A stretch of 5,340 bases of DNA from Deltaproteobacteria bacterium (GCA_026388915.1 JAPLIW010000243.1:1-5340); one strand, 5' to 3'. Shown: positions 1 through 5,340, counted from the stretch's first letter. Made by a program: numbers and translations. The notes: a model not told the origin generated them from the sequence alone.

Positions 1-396
1 TTCAGAAAAATCGTGAGATACCAGAGACTTTTCGCCCATTTCTTTTGATGAATATGCGTACTTCCACTGTTTTCCAATCCCAAGAGGAAAATCTAAAATC
101 TTCCTTAATCCCATTGTATATTTCTTGAGTTTGTCTCCCTCTACAGCATTAATCCTGTTCAGGGTGGCTTTTTCGAATAATATTGTGTTACAGCCCTGGC
201 TTTCGAATACATATTTCCCTTCTGAAAATTTGAGAATATAGCCATTCTGGTCCGCTTTGACGACTTCGATACTTCCATTGCCAGTAAAATTCCATTTGTC
301 TCCAATATTCCAAACTGGTGCCTCAATCTTTTCTTGCGCAAAGACCATGGCAGGAAGAAACACAATCAACCATCCAAAACAGACTATCTTCTTCAT
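1..396 (-). CDS. Exported protein of unknown function, N-terminal 132 residues (cut by window edge)
   Basis: Reading leftward from an ATG at 396-394, the frame stays open for 132 codons to the window edge, so the C-terminus is missing. The product begins with a clear Sec signal peptide: MKK, a hydrophobic stretch over residues 5-19, and a probable signal peptidase I site after VFA at residue 20. The mature part is rich in aromatic and charged residues, with WNIGDKWNF near residues 29-37 and FPLGIGKQWKY at 103-113. The 'PLxxGKxWxY' pattern recalls beta-rich periplasmic proteins of the DUF3108 type, but I cannot assign a family. A purine-rich stretch (AAGGAAAGG, about 409-417) and a closer GGTG precede the start, giving only a mediocre ribosome site. 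The DNA is clearly A+T-richer than the genes to its right. Signal peptide and coding potential are seen directly; periplasmic location is inferred. Confidence 0.75.
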   Translation of the reverse strand, partial: MKKIVCFGWLIVFLPAMVFAQEKIEAPVWNIGDKWNFTGNGSIEVVKADQNGYILKFSEGKYVFESQGCNTILFEKATLNRINAVEGDKLKKYTMGLRKILDFPLGIGKQWKYAYSSKEMGEKSLVSHDFSE

Positions 397-509
397 TTCA
401 TCACCCGCCTTTCCTTTCTGTGAATGATGAAAATAAAAAAAACCCAAAGGGGCAAAAAATTCCCTCTGGAACCTTTCTTGTGGACACCTTCCGGAAACTC
501 CTTCTCATA

Positions 510-528
510 CTTCCCTCCAGAAGGGAAG
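510..528. repeat. Perfect 7-bp inverted repeat (small hairpin)
   Basis: CTTCCCT at 510-516 and AGGGAAG at 522-528 form a perfect 7-bp stem with a 5-base loop. No clear U-tract follows on either strand, so I do not call it a rho-independent terminator. It lies in the noncoding region upstream of the left-edge exported protein. Confidence 0.35.
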
Positions 529-803
529 AGGGTTAAGTTGTTAAGTTTACCTGGCGATGGAGAGAAGCAACAGTTGAAAAATACTCCTGTGCGGGTGAAT
601 AATCAAGAGGAAATTGGACTCCCCCGACTGCTCCTCTTCCTCCTGCCAAATTCGATGATTTCTATTTAAAATCTTCAATACCTGTCAAAATCTGTCACTC
701 AAGGATTTCAGGAAGGAGCCTTCACTTCGCCTAGCAGTGTCTGTGAGGTCAGATGCTGGCTTTCGCAGATCAGCTCATAGCTGTCCACAGATGAAAGCCG
801 GGG

Positions 804-827
804 CGAATCGCTGATTTAGCGAGTTCG
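804..827. repeat. Imperfect inverted repeat, 9-bp stem with one bulged base
   Basis: CGAATCGCT at 804-812 pairs with AGCGA (818-822) and TTCG (824-827), leaving one bulged G at 823 and a 5-base loop. It sits in the unexplained region downstream of higA. It could be a structured RNA element or a remnant of a repeat; neither can be shown from sequence alone. Confidence 0.4.
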
Positions 828-850
828 GATCAGCGGTGGATTTCAAGCCG

Positions 851-959
851 CTTTTCCAGACTGGTTTCCATTCCCCGCCAAAGCTACGACAGGTCTCTCT
901 CCGCTAAATTGAAATCTCTGGCCGCAGGTGGTCAGGGAAGGGGTCCGACTCTGGAAAAG
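851..959. repeat. Perfect 10-bp inverted repeat bounding an 89-base segment
   Basis: CTTTTCCAGA at 851-860 is exactly repeated in inverse orientation as TCTGGAAAAG at 950-959. The enclosed 89 bases contain no gene. Terminal inverted repeats of this length around a short noncoding segment are compatible with a small MITE- or REP-like element, but I see no target-site duplication that would prove insertion. Confidence 0.35.
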
Positions 960-980
960 ATAAGGAGCGATGCTGTAAAG

Positions 981-1000
981 TGGCGTCGGAAGGAACGCCA
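981..1000 (-). terminator. Candidate weak terminator hairpin after higA
   Basis: TGGCGT (981-986) and ACGCCA (995-1000) form a 6-bp G+C-rich stem with an 8-base loop, beginning four bases past the higA stop codon. On the transcribed minus strand it is followed by CTTTAC rather than a real U-run, so termination would be weak or factor-assisted. Its position immediately behind the operon is the main argument for it. Confidence 0.3.
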
Positions 1001-1004
1001 AAGC

Positions 1005-1343
1005 TCAGCCGTGCCGCGCAGCGGCGTTGGCTGGAATGCCCCGTTTGGACTCATAAGCGGACCAAGGCTTGATCTTCTTTAGCGCCGGAGCAATCGTGCG
1101 CTCTGCAACCTCTGTGTCGTAGGCGGCCTGAGCGCGCAACCAATAGCCGTTGGATAAACCAAAGAAACGGCACAAACGCAAATCGGTATCAGCCGTGATC
1201 GCACGCTTGCCAGCAACAATTTCACTAATTCGCTGAGCGGGGACGCCAATTTCCTTGGCCAAACGGTATTGGCTAATGCCCATAGGCTTCAAAAACTCTT
1301 CCAAGAGGATTTCACCGGGAGTAATGGGATCGAGCTTGTTCAT
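1005..1343 (-). CDS. higA: HigA-family antitoxin (XRE helix-turn-helix repressor)
   Basis: This 112-residue protein is the antitoxin of a type II toxin-antitoxin pair. It should bind and neutralise the toxin encoded just upstream, and repress the shared promoter as a dimer. The opening PITPGEILLEEFLKPMGIS is characteristic of the HigA/VapI family. A helix-turn-helix follows at about residues 22-62 (SQYRLAKEIGVPAQRISEIV, then GKRAITADTDLRL), and then the usual FGLSNGYWLRAQAAYD segment. Length and domain order are normal for the family. The start ATG lies 12 bases past the higB stop, with a strong Shine-Dalgarno overlapping that stop, which indicates coupled translation. The last 20 or so residues, rich in Ala and Arg, are less typical and may be a variable tail. 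Toxin-first gene order is the hallmark of higBA. Confidence 0.93.
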   Translation of the reverse strand: MNKLDPITPGEILLEEFLKPMGISQYRLAKEIGVPAQRISEIVAGKRAITADTDLRLCRFFGLSNGYWLRAQAAYDTEVAERTIAPALKKIKPWSAYESKRGIPANAAARHG

Positions 1344-1350
1344 AACGGTT

Positions 1351-1358
1351 TCACCTCA
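1351..1358 (-). promoter_or_regulatory. Ribosome binding site of higA overlapping the higB stop
   Basis: The minus strand reads TGAGGTGA at 1358-1351, so the stop codon TGA of higB is the first part of the Shine-Dalgarno sequence. The start ATG of higA (1343-1341) follows after seven bases. This arrangement favours translational coupling, keeping antitoxin synthesis tied to the toxin message. Confidence 0.75.
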
Positions 1359-1634
1359 GTGGTAATCAACGATTTCCACATCTTCCACCCCCGCATCCGT
1401 CCAACGAAAGCAAACCCGCCACTGGTCGTTGATACGAATGCTGTATTGACCCGCACGCTCGCCCTTGAGCGCTTCAAGATGATTGCCGGGTGGTACTCTC
1501 AGATCATTAAGTCGGGCGGCGATTTCGAGCTGTCTAAGCTTGCGCCGTGCCACCTTAGCCATGTTTACGAACCGCCTGACGGGGCGGCCTTTTGAGAGCG
1601 CTTCGGTGTCTTCACACTTGAAAGACCTGATCAT
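1356..1634 (-). CDS. higB: HigB-family toxin (RelE/ParE superfamily ribosome-dependent mRNA interferase)
   Basis: This 92-residue protein matches HigB in length and layout. It opens with MIRSFK and has a helical segment around 24-41. The conserved block LEALKGERAGQYSIRI then NDQWRVCFRW covers about 53-78, and it ends in DYH. HigB toxins cleave mRNA in the ribosomal A site. From what is known of Proteus HigB, functional residues lie at positions 54, 57 and 90-92. Here Lys57, Asp90, Tyr91 and His92 are present, while position 54 is Glu rather than His. The ATG at 1634 gives exactly the canonical N-terminus. No Shine-Dalgarno precedes it, and the predicted transcript begins almost at the ATG, so the message may be leaderless. 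It is followed after 12 bases by its antitoxin. I see no frameshift or early stop, so the toxin is probably functional. Confidence 0.93.
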   Translation of the reverse strand: MIRSFKCEDTEALSKGRPVRRFVNMAKVARRKLRQLEIAARLNDLRVPPGNHLEALKGERAGQYSIRINDQWRVCFRWTDAGVEDVEIVDYH

Positions 1635-1642
1635 CTTGGCTT

Positions 1643-1671
1643 ATAGTAACATGTTGCGTGAATAACGCCAA
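1643..1671 (-). promoter_or_regulatory. Sigma70-like promoter of higBA
   Basis: On the minus strand TTGGCG (1671-1666) serves as a -35 box and TACTAT (1648-1643) as a -10 box, separated by exactly 17 bases. Transcription would be expected to begin near 1637-1635, one to three bases before the higB ATG at 1634. The six-base arms CTTGGC (1635-1640) and GCCAAG (1667-1672) also form an inverted repeat bracketing the promoter. Boxes and spacing are seen; activity is inferred. Confidence 0.6.
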
Positions 1672-1683
1672 GCGTGATTACGC
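1656..1683. promoter_or_regulatory. Twin palindromes, probable HigA operator
   Basis: Two imperfectly identical palindromes lie side by side: GCGTGAATAACGC (1656-1668) and GCGTGATTACGC (1672-1683). Each has GCGT/ACGC half-sites, separated by 5 and 4 bases, and their starts are 16 bases apart. The first covers the spacer and part of the -35 box of the higBA promoter. The second lies just upstream and overlaps the stop codon of the preceding gene. Paired dyads over the promoter are the usual form of an autoregulatory antitoxin operator. Confidence 0.5.
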
Positions 1684-3501
1684 GTTACATGATGCTTTAT
1701 ATGTGAGGCCTAACGTGCTTGCAGCCGAGCAGCGGCTTATCCGATTCTTTCCTAATCTTCGAATCAGGCGGCATCCGGCGGCCACCCCTCCGGCCATCAA
1801 AAAGAATAGGATCGCTTTTTCCGCGGGGGAAGTATAGAGGGTGACATAGGCGATGGCCGCCAGGGGGGGCACCAAGCTAAATGCCACGGCCTTCCTCAAC
1901 CACTCGTGTCGGGCCAACACCCGGGCCAGGGCGGGGGAATGTTGATAATAGAAATCAACCAGGGTTTCCCCCAGATGACTCCTTAACAAGATGACATCCC
2001 GGAATTTCCGAAGAACGTCCAAATAATCTTCGACTCCCGTTCCTTTCGTCGAGGAAGAGAAGAAGCAGACGCTCCCCGTGGAACCGGAAGCAATAATGAC
2101 AGCGTCGCCGGTGCCGCTGCCGCTCAGGGAAACGGTCTGGGTCGGAGTATCCGGGTCGTTGGAGGAGATGGAGAGGGTCGCGCTTTTGGACCCGGTGGAG
2201 CGGGGGGAAAATACGATTTGGATGGTGCAATTCTGGGAGGGCGCAACGGTTGCGCGGGTGCAGTTGTCGTTTCGGGTGTTGAAATCCAGCATGTCGGCAC
2301 CGCTAAGGGTAAGCTGCCCGATAATCAGGTCGGCCGACCCGGAATTGGTGACGGTCAGGTTCGTGAAGGACGAGTCCCCCACGTCGACCGACCCAAAATC
2401 AAGGGAGGTGGAAGAAACGGAGATCTGGGGGGAAGGAAGGGATTCGGATTGAAGGAGGATACCCTTTTCTCCCGCGGCAAGAAAAATCTTCCTCCCGTGG
2501 GCGATGCCGTAAAGGGTAAGATGAGTCCCCGAATCCCTTGGAGTCCACTCGGAGCCGTCGGAAGAAGTCAGGATGGCGCCGTTGTCCGCCACCGCCGCGA
2601 AGACCCCGCTCCCATAGGCGACCCCGAAGAGGCGATGGCTCGTTCCCGCGGTTCTCTCGGTCCATCCGATCCCGTCGGGAGAAGTAAGGATGGTATCGCC
2701 CACCGCCACAAAGGTTTTCTTCCCGTAAGCAATTCCTTCCAGATGACCGCGGGTCCCGGAATTCCCCAAGGTCCACGCCGCCCCATCGGGAGAAGTAAGG
2801 AGGGTCCCGTTGCCCCCCGCGGCGACGAAGGTGCCGCCGCCGTAGGCAACTTTTTTCAGCCATTGATGGGTCCCGGAATCCCTCGCTGCCCAAGAGACGC
2901 CATCGGGGGAGGTCAGGATTGCGCCGTGATCCCCGACGGCCACAAAAATCCCATGCCCATAGCCGACCCCGTTGAGGTCATGGCCGGTCCCGGAGCTGCG
3001 CAATGTCCAAGTTATCCCGTCCGGAGACGTGAGGATCGTCCCGCTTGTCCCCACGGCAACGAAGGTGCCGCCGCCATAGACCGCGTCATGGAGGGATTGG
3101 TTGGCCCCAGAACTCCGCTCTTTCCAGGCGGCCCCTTCGGAAGAAGTATAAAGGCTGCCGGATTCCCCCACGGCCACGAATATTCCATTCCCATAAGAGA
3201 TTCCGAGGGAATGGCCCTGGGGCAAAGGGGCTCTCAGTTGCCAGTGATCGAGGGGCTCCGCCAAGCCATCCTTTGGAAAAAATATCGCCAGGACGGCAAG
3301 CCACGCCAGCAACCATTTATGAAGCCCTTTGAGCTTCTTGCAAAAGCCATTTCCTCCGTCATTCCGGCGAAACTTGTCCCGGCAGGTTTTAAGCCGGGAG
3401 CCGGAATCCAGAATTGTTTGAAAATCCTGGATTCCGGGTCGCGCTTCGCTGCACTCAAAATGGCACCCTCTCGGCCGGGCTTCCTCCCCTGGGTTTCTCA
3501 T
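1678..3501 (-). CDS. Secreted beta-propeller / choice-of-anchor D protein with CFI-box-like C-terminus; start uncertain
   Basis: As drawn from the only in-frame ATG (3501), the product has 607 residues, but residues 1 to about 50 are translated from a REP-like repeat and are probably not authentic. Positive residues (KKLKGLHK, 55-62), a hydrophobic core (63-75) and GLA at 79-81 form a good signal peptide. Residues 87-353 hold seven copies of a 39-residue repeat (pattern YGxGxFVAVGxxGxILTSPDGxxW), resembling sialidase BNR or Ycf48-type propeller blades. Residues 358-464 are an ASH domain of the choice-of-anchor D type, with LDFGSVDVG, Cys414, Cys425 and SNDPDTP. From Cys479 on, LRKFRD, FYYQHSP and HEWLR match the CFI-box C-terminal family, followed by hydrophobic segments (about 538-557 and 562-577) and a basic tail. 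The protein is likely exported and held at the membrane or surface; its ligand is unknown. A TTG at 3312-3310 is an alternative start. The stop overlaps the hig operator region. Confidence 0.8.
   Translation of the reverse strand: MRNPGEEARPRGCHFECSEARPGIQDFQTILDSGSRLKTCRDKFRRNDGGNGFCKKLKGLHKWLLAWLAVLAIFFPKDGLAEPLDHWQLRAPLPQGHSLGISYGNGIFVAVGESGSLYTSSEGAAWKERSSGANQSLHDAVYGGGTFVAVGTSGTILTSPDGITWTLRSSGTGHDLNGVGYGHGIFVAVGDHGAILTSPDGVSWAARDSGTHQWLKKVAYGGGTFVAAGGNGTLLTSPDGAAWTLGNSGTRGHLEGIAYGKKTFVAVGDTILTSPDGIGWTERTAGTSHRLFGVAYGSGVFAAVADNGAILTSSDGSEWTPRDSGTHLTLYGIAHGRKIFLAAGEKGILLQSESLPSPQISVSSTSLDFGSVDVGDSSFTNLTVTNSGSADLIIGQLTLSGADMLDFNTRNDNCTRATVAPSQNCTIQIVFSPRSTGSKSATLSISSNDPDTPTQTVSLSGSGTGDAVIIASGSTGSVCFFSSSTKGTGVEDYLDVLRKFRDVILLRSHLGETLVDFYYQHSPALARVLARHEWLRKAVAFSLVPPLAAIAYVTLYTSPAEKAILFFLMAGGVAAGCRLIRRLGKNRISRCSAASTLGLTYKASCNA
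2443..3243 (-). repeat. Tandem 117-nt coding repeats, seven copies
   Basis: The DNA repeats with a 117-base period (one unit is 6 bases shorter), encoding the propeller blades. The conserved aromatic or histidine at the head of each unit falls at residues 103, 142, 181, 220, 259, 296 and 335, and the matching Trp at 87, 126, 165, 204, 243, 280 and 319. Segments coding for LTSPDG are close to identical between units, so recombination between copies could change repeat number. Confidence 0.8.
3358..3437. repeat. REP-like dispersed palindromic element
   Basis: The plus strand begins GTCATTCCGGCGAAA and contains two hairpins. CCCGGC (3378-3383) pairs with GCCGGG (3393-3398), and an 11-bp perfect stem is formed by CCGGAATCCAG (3401-3411) and CTGGATTCCGG (3427-3437) with a 15-base loop. 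Elements with 'GTCATTCC...GGAATCCAG...CTGGATTCC' are familiar intergenic repeats in many proteobacterial genomes. The following 40 or so bases (GCGCTTCGCTGCACTC and beyond) may belong to the same unit. Only one copy is visible here, so dispersal is inferred from general knowledge. Confidence 0.6.
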
Positions 3502-3597
3502 GGCCCTTCGAAGTTTTTATCCTGGCGGGAAGGCCTTAAGGAAAGGGAAGAAAACGACCCTTGGAACCCTAATTCTTTTCCTCCGGGGATCATCGGC

Positions 3598-5340
3598 TCA
3601 AAGCCCCTGAGGCTTGGCTTCCAAATCCTGCTTCTTCGTGCGCCACTGCCAGAGGGCGACGGCGGCCACCAGGCCGATGCCCAGAATATCCGCCGCCGGA
3701 CTGGGATAGATGAGAATGAGGCCGGCGGCGAGGAGGATCGGACGTTCGACCCAGTTCGTCTTGCGGACCAGCCAGCCGCTCATACCGGCAGCCAGAGCGC
3801 CCACTCCGATCAGGGCGGTCAGGTTGGTCAGAATGATGTTGGTTAAGGACCCTTTCAACAGCAGGCCTACTCCGTCGGGATGGATGGTAAACATGAACGG
3901 GACCACGAACGCGGGCAGAGTATACTTCCACGACATCATGGTGGTCTTGTAAGGGTTCCCCCCGGTGATGGCCGCGGCCGCGAAAGCCGAAAGGGCGGTC
4001 GGAGGAGTCACCTCGGCCAGGACCGCGTAATAGAAGATGAACATGTGGGCGGCATACTCGGGGACCCCCAGTTTGATCATGGCCGGAGCGGTGATAACAA
4101 CGGCAATGATGTAGGTGCCCGTGACCGGGACGGCCAGGCCGATGACCCACAGGGCAAAGGCGGTGAATAAAATCGTGACGAAAAGATTCCCCCCGGCCAG
4201 ATCGATGACAATGCTGGAAAACTGGAGTCCCAAACCGGTCAAGGTAACAATGCCGACGATGATTCCCGCTCCGGCGCAGGTGGCGGCCACCGAGAGCACA
4301 TCCATGGTCCCTTTGCGGAGGGCCTCGATCAGCCTGGCCGGGCCCAGGGCGCTCTCCGGCCGGATGAAGCTCAGGGCGAAGACGATGACCACCGACCAGA
4401 AGACCGCCAGGATGGCGGTGAAGCCCAGGAGCATGAAGAGAACGATCGTAATCAGAGAAATGAAGTGGTACCCGTAGCGGAAGGTGAGTTCCTTCAGGCT
4501 CCCTTTTCTCTCCACGGTCACCTGCTTCACCCCGAACCTCTTGGCGTCGAACTCTACCATGAGCAAGATGGACCAGTAGTAAAGAATCGTGGGCATGCAG
4601 GCCATAGCCATGACTTCCAGGTAGGAGATCTTCAGGATTTCACAGATGAGAAATGCCGCCGCCCCCATGACCGGCGGAGAGAGGACCGCGCCCAGCCCTC
4701 CCGCGGAAACGAACCCTCCGGCGGACTCCGCGTCGTAGCCGGCCTTGCGCAGCATGGGCCAGGCCACCGATCCGATGGTCACCGTGGTGGCCACACCGCT
4801 GCCCGCCGGCCCCCCCAGGAGGAAGGAAGCCAGGATGGCGGTCCGGCCGGCCCCGGTGGGTTTCCCCCCCATGGCCGCGAAGGAAAAATCGATGAAAAAC
4901 TGGCCCGCCCCGGACTTATCCAAAAAAGCGCCGTAGATGGTGAAGAGAATAATAAAGGTGGCGGCCACGTCGATGGGAACGCCGAAGATCCCCTCCAGGG
5001 CCATGTACATGTGGCCCACGATGCGTTCGATGTCGTATCCCCGGTGGTTCCAGGGAGCAGGGAGGTATTCCCCCAGGTAGGCGTAGACCAGAAACCCCAG
5101 GACGATGACCGAAAGGATCCAGCCGGTGGTCCGCCTCATGGCTTCCAGGACCAGGCCGATGAGGATCAGCCCCATGACCACGTCCCATGTCTCGGGGACG
5201 GCGGCCCGGTAGACGAACTCCTCGAAGTCCCAGAGCATGTAGAGGATCGGCGCGAAGGCCAGGAAGGCCAGAACCCAGTCATACCAGGGGATCCGGGAGC
5301 GGGTTCCCCGGGTTGCCGGAAAGGCCAGCATGGAAAGAAA
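3598..5340 (-). CDS. TRAP transporter permease, fused DctQ-DctM type (TAXI family), 5' end outside window
   Basis: This inner-membrane protein is the permease of a tripartite ATP-independent periplasmic transporter, which imports organic anions using an ion gradient and a periplasmic binding protein. The first in-window Met (5331) gives 577 residues. The frame stays open to the edge, and the TAXI fusion family (4TM/12TM) normally has more N-terminal sequence, so the true start lies beyond 5340. Residues 1-92 look like the end of the small DctQ-like part (RIPWYDWVLAFLA, LVLEAMRRTTGW). The DctM-like part follows, with GVPIDVAATF (117-126), FLDKSGAG (136-143), GPAGSGVATTVTIG (174-187), SPPVMGAAAFL (218-228), CAGAGIIVGIVTLTGLG (352-368), PVTGTYI (402-408), and AEVTPPTALSAF with GGNPYKT (439-463). 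Many hydrophobic segments are visible. The C-terminus ends in a charged cytosolic-looking tail. The substrate cannot be deduced. The solute-binding protein gene is not in the window and is probably to the right. Confidence 0.93.
   Translation of the reverse strand, partial: FLSMLAFPATRGTRSRIPWYDWVLAFLAFAPILYMLWDFEEFVYRAAVPETWDVVMGLILIGLVLEAMRRTTGWILSVIVLGFLVYAYLGEYLPAPWNHRGYDIERIVGHMYMALEGIFGVPIDVAATFIILFTIYGAFLDKSGAGQFFIDFSFAAMGGKPTGAGRTAILASFLLGGPAGSGVATTVTIGSVAWPMLRKAGYDAESAGGFVSAGGLGAVLSPPVMGAAAFLICEILKISYLEVMAMACMPTILYYWSILLMVEFDAKRFGVKQVTVERKGSLKELTFRYGYHFISLITIVLFMLLGFTAILAVFWSVVIVFALSFIRPESALGPARLIEALRKGTMDVLSVAATCAGAGIIVGIVTLTGLGLQFSSIVIDLAGGNLFVTILFTAFALWVIGLAVPVTGTYIIAVVITAPAMIKLGVPEYAAHMFIFYYAVLAEVTPPTALSAFAAAAITGGNPYKTTMMSWKYTLPAFVVPFMFTIHPDGVGLLLKGSLTNIILTNLTALIGVGALAAGMSGWLVRKTNWVERPILLAAGLILIYPSPAADILGIGLVAAVALWQWRTKKQDLEAKPQGL

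Larger units (their letters stand above)
397..1004. other. About 600-base stretch without a convincing gene
   Basis: This region separates the higA stop from the start of the left-edge exported protein. Short open frames exist on both strands (for example 424-669 on the plus strand), but they lack ribosome sites, recognisable domains and normal protein composition. The part nearest 397-700 is A+T-rich and contains an A8 run at 435-442. The part from about 700 to 1000 is more G+C-rich and carries several inverted repeats, listed separately. On the minus strand a perfect TTGACA occurs at 688-683, but no good -10 follows it at normal spacing. The promoter of the left-edge gene should lie here, but I cannot fix it. 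Confidence 0.5.

Noticed and set aside
435..452. T8 run preceded by CCCCTTTGGG on the minus strand, like a tiny terminator
   Set aside because: The stem is only about three pairs with a three-base loop, too weak for a rho-independent terminator, and it lies upstream of a gene on the same strand.
424..669. An 81-codon plus-strand open frame in the gap, and a 72-codon frame at 318-536
   Set aside because: No ribosome site, no recognisable domain, and the second overlaps the signal-peptide end of the exported protein on the other strand. Both look like noncoding DNA.
683..688. Perfect TTGACA on the minus strand as a promoter -35 box
   Set aside because: No acceptable -10 box occurs 16-18 bases downstream, and the nearest gene start is almost 300 bases away.
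1708..1714. GCCTAAC, resembling an integron attC core site next to a higBA operon
   Set aside because: No partner GTTRRRY core lies within about 150 bases at the right orientation, and no second attC is visible after higA. A lone 7-base match is expected by chance.
2218..3846. A 542-codon open frame on the plus strand
   Set aside because: It is antisense to the propeller gene and runs into the TRAP gene. It owes its length to the G+C-rich 117-base repeats. Its product is Gly/Pro/Arg-rich without domains, and the minus-strand product has clear families.
3590..4150. A 186-codon minus-strand open frame overlapping the TRAP gene
   Set aside because: It is an out-of-frame shadow of the permease, rich in Arg, Gly and His with no domain, and the permease frame carries all family motifs.

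Overview
The window reads as a stretch of chromosome from a G+C-rich Gram-negative bacterium. The best guess is a member of the former Deltaproteobacteria (Desulfobacterota) or a nearby environmental lineage. Three things suggest this: a TAXI-type fused TRAP permease, a secreted protein combining a beta-propeller, a 'choice-of-anchor D' domain and a CFI-box-like C-terminus, and a dispersed palindromic repeat of the 'GTCATTCCGGCG...GGAATCCAG' kind. The taxonomy is inferred. No rRNA or tRNA is present to confirm it. Every gene I can support lies on the minus strand, so the reading order runs from high to low coordinates.

Layout in transcription order. (1) 5340-3598: the 3' part of a TRAP transporter permease with fused small and large membrane subunits, cut by the window edge. 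(2) 3597-3502: a short gap with no clear terminator. (3) 3501-1678: a secreted or surface protein with seven W-strand repeats of about 39 residues (a probable seven-bladed propeller), one ASH/choice-of-anchor D domain and a degenerate CFI-box C-terminal anchor. Its 5' end runs through a REP-like palindromic repeat (about 3358-3437), so its true start is uncertain and may be frameshifted. (4) 1634-1005: a complete type II toxin-antitoxin operon, higB then higA, with its own sigma70-like promoter and two GCGT-N4/5-ACGC palindromes that probably act as the operator. (5) 1004-397: about 600 bases with no convincing gene, holding several inverted repeats. (6) 396-1: the N-terminal 132 codons of an unrecognised exported protein, in noticeably A+T-richer DNA.

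The genes do not form one pathway. The TRAP permease is a nutrient uptake gene whose partner solute-binding protein probably lies beyond the right edge. The propeller protein is an exported structural or binding protein. The higBA pair is a self-contained, autoregulated module that could have arrived independently, and the A+T-rich left end fits an accessory, mosaic region. I see no CRISPR array, insertion sequence or complete integron attC site. I found no clearly new multi-gene system. The points most worth a second look are the architecture and disturbed start of the propeller gene and the compact hig control region.
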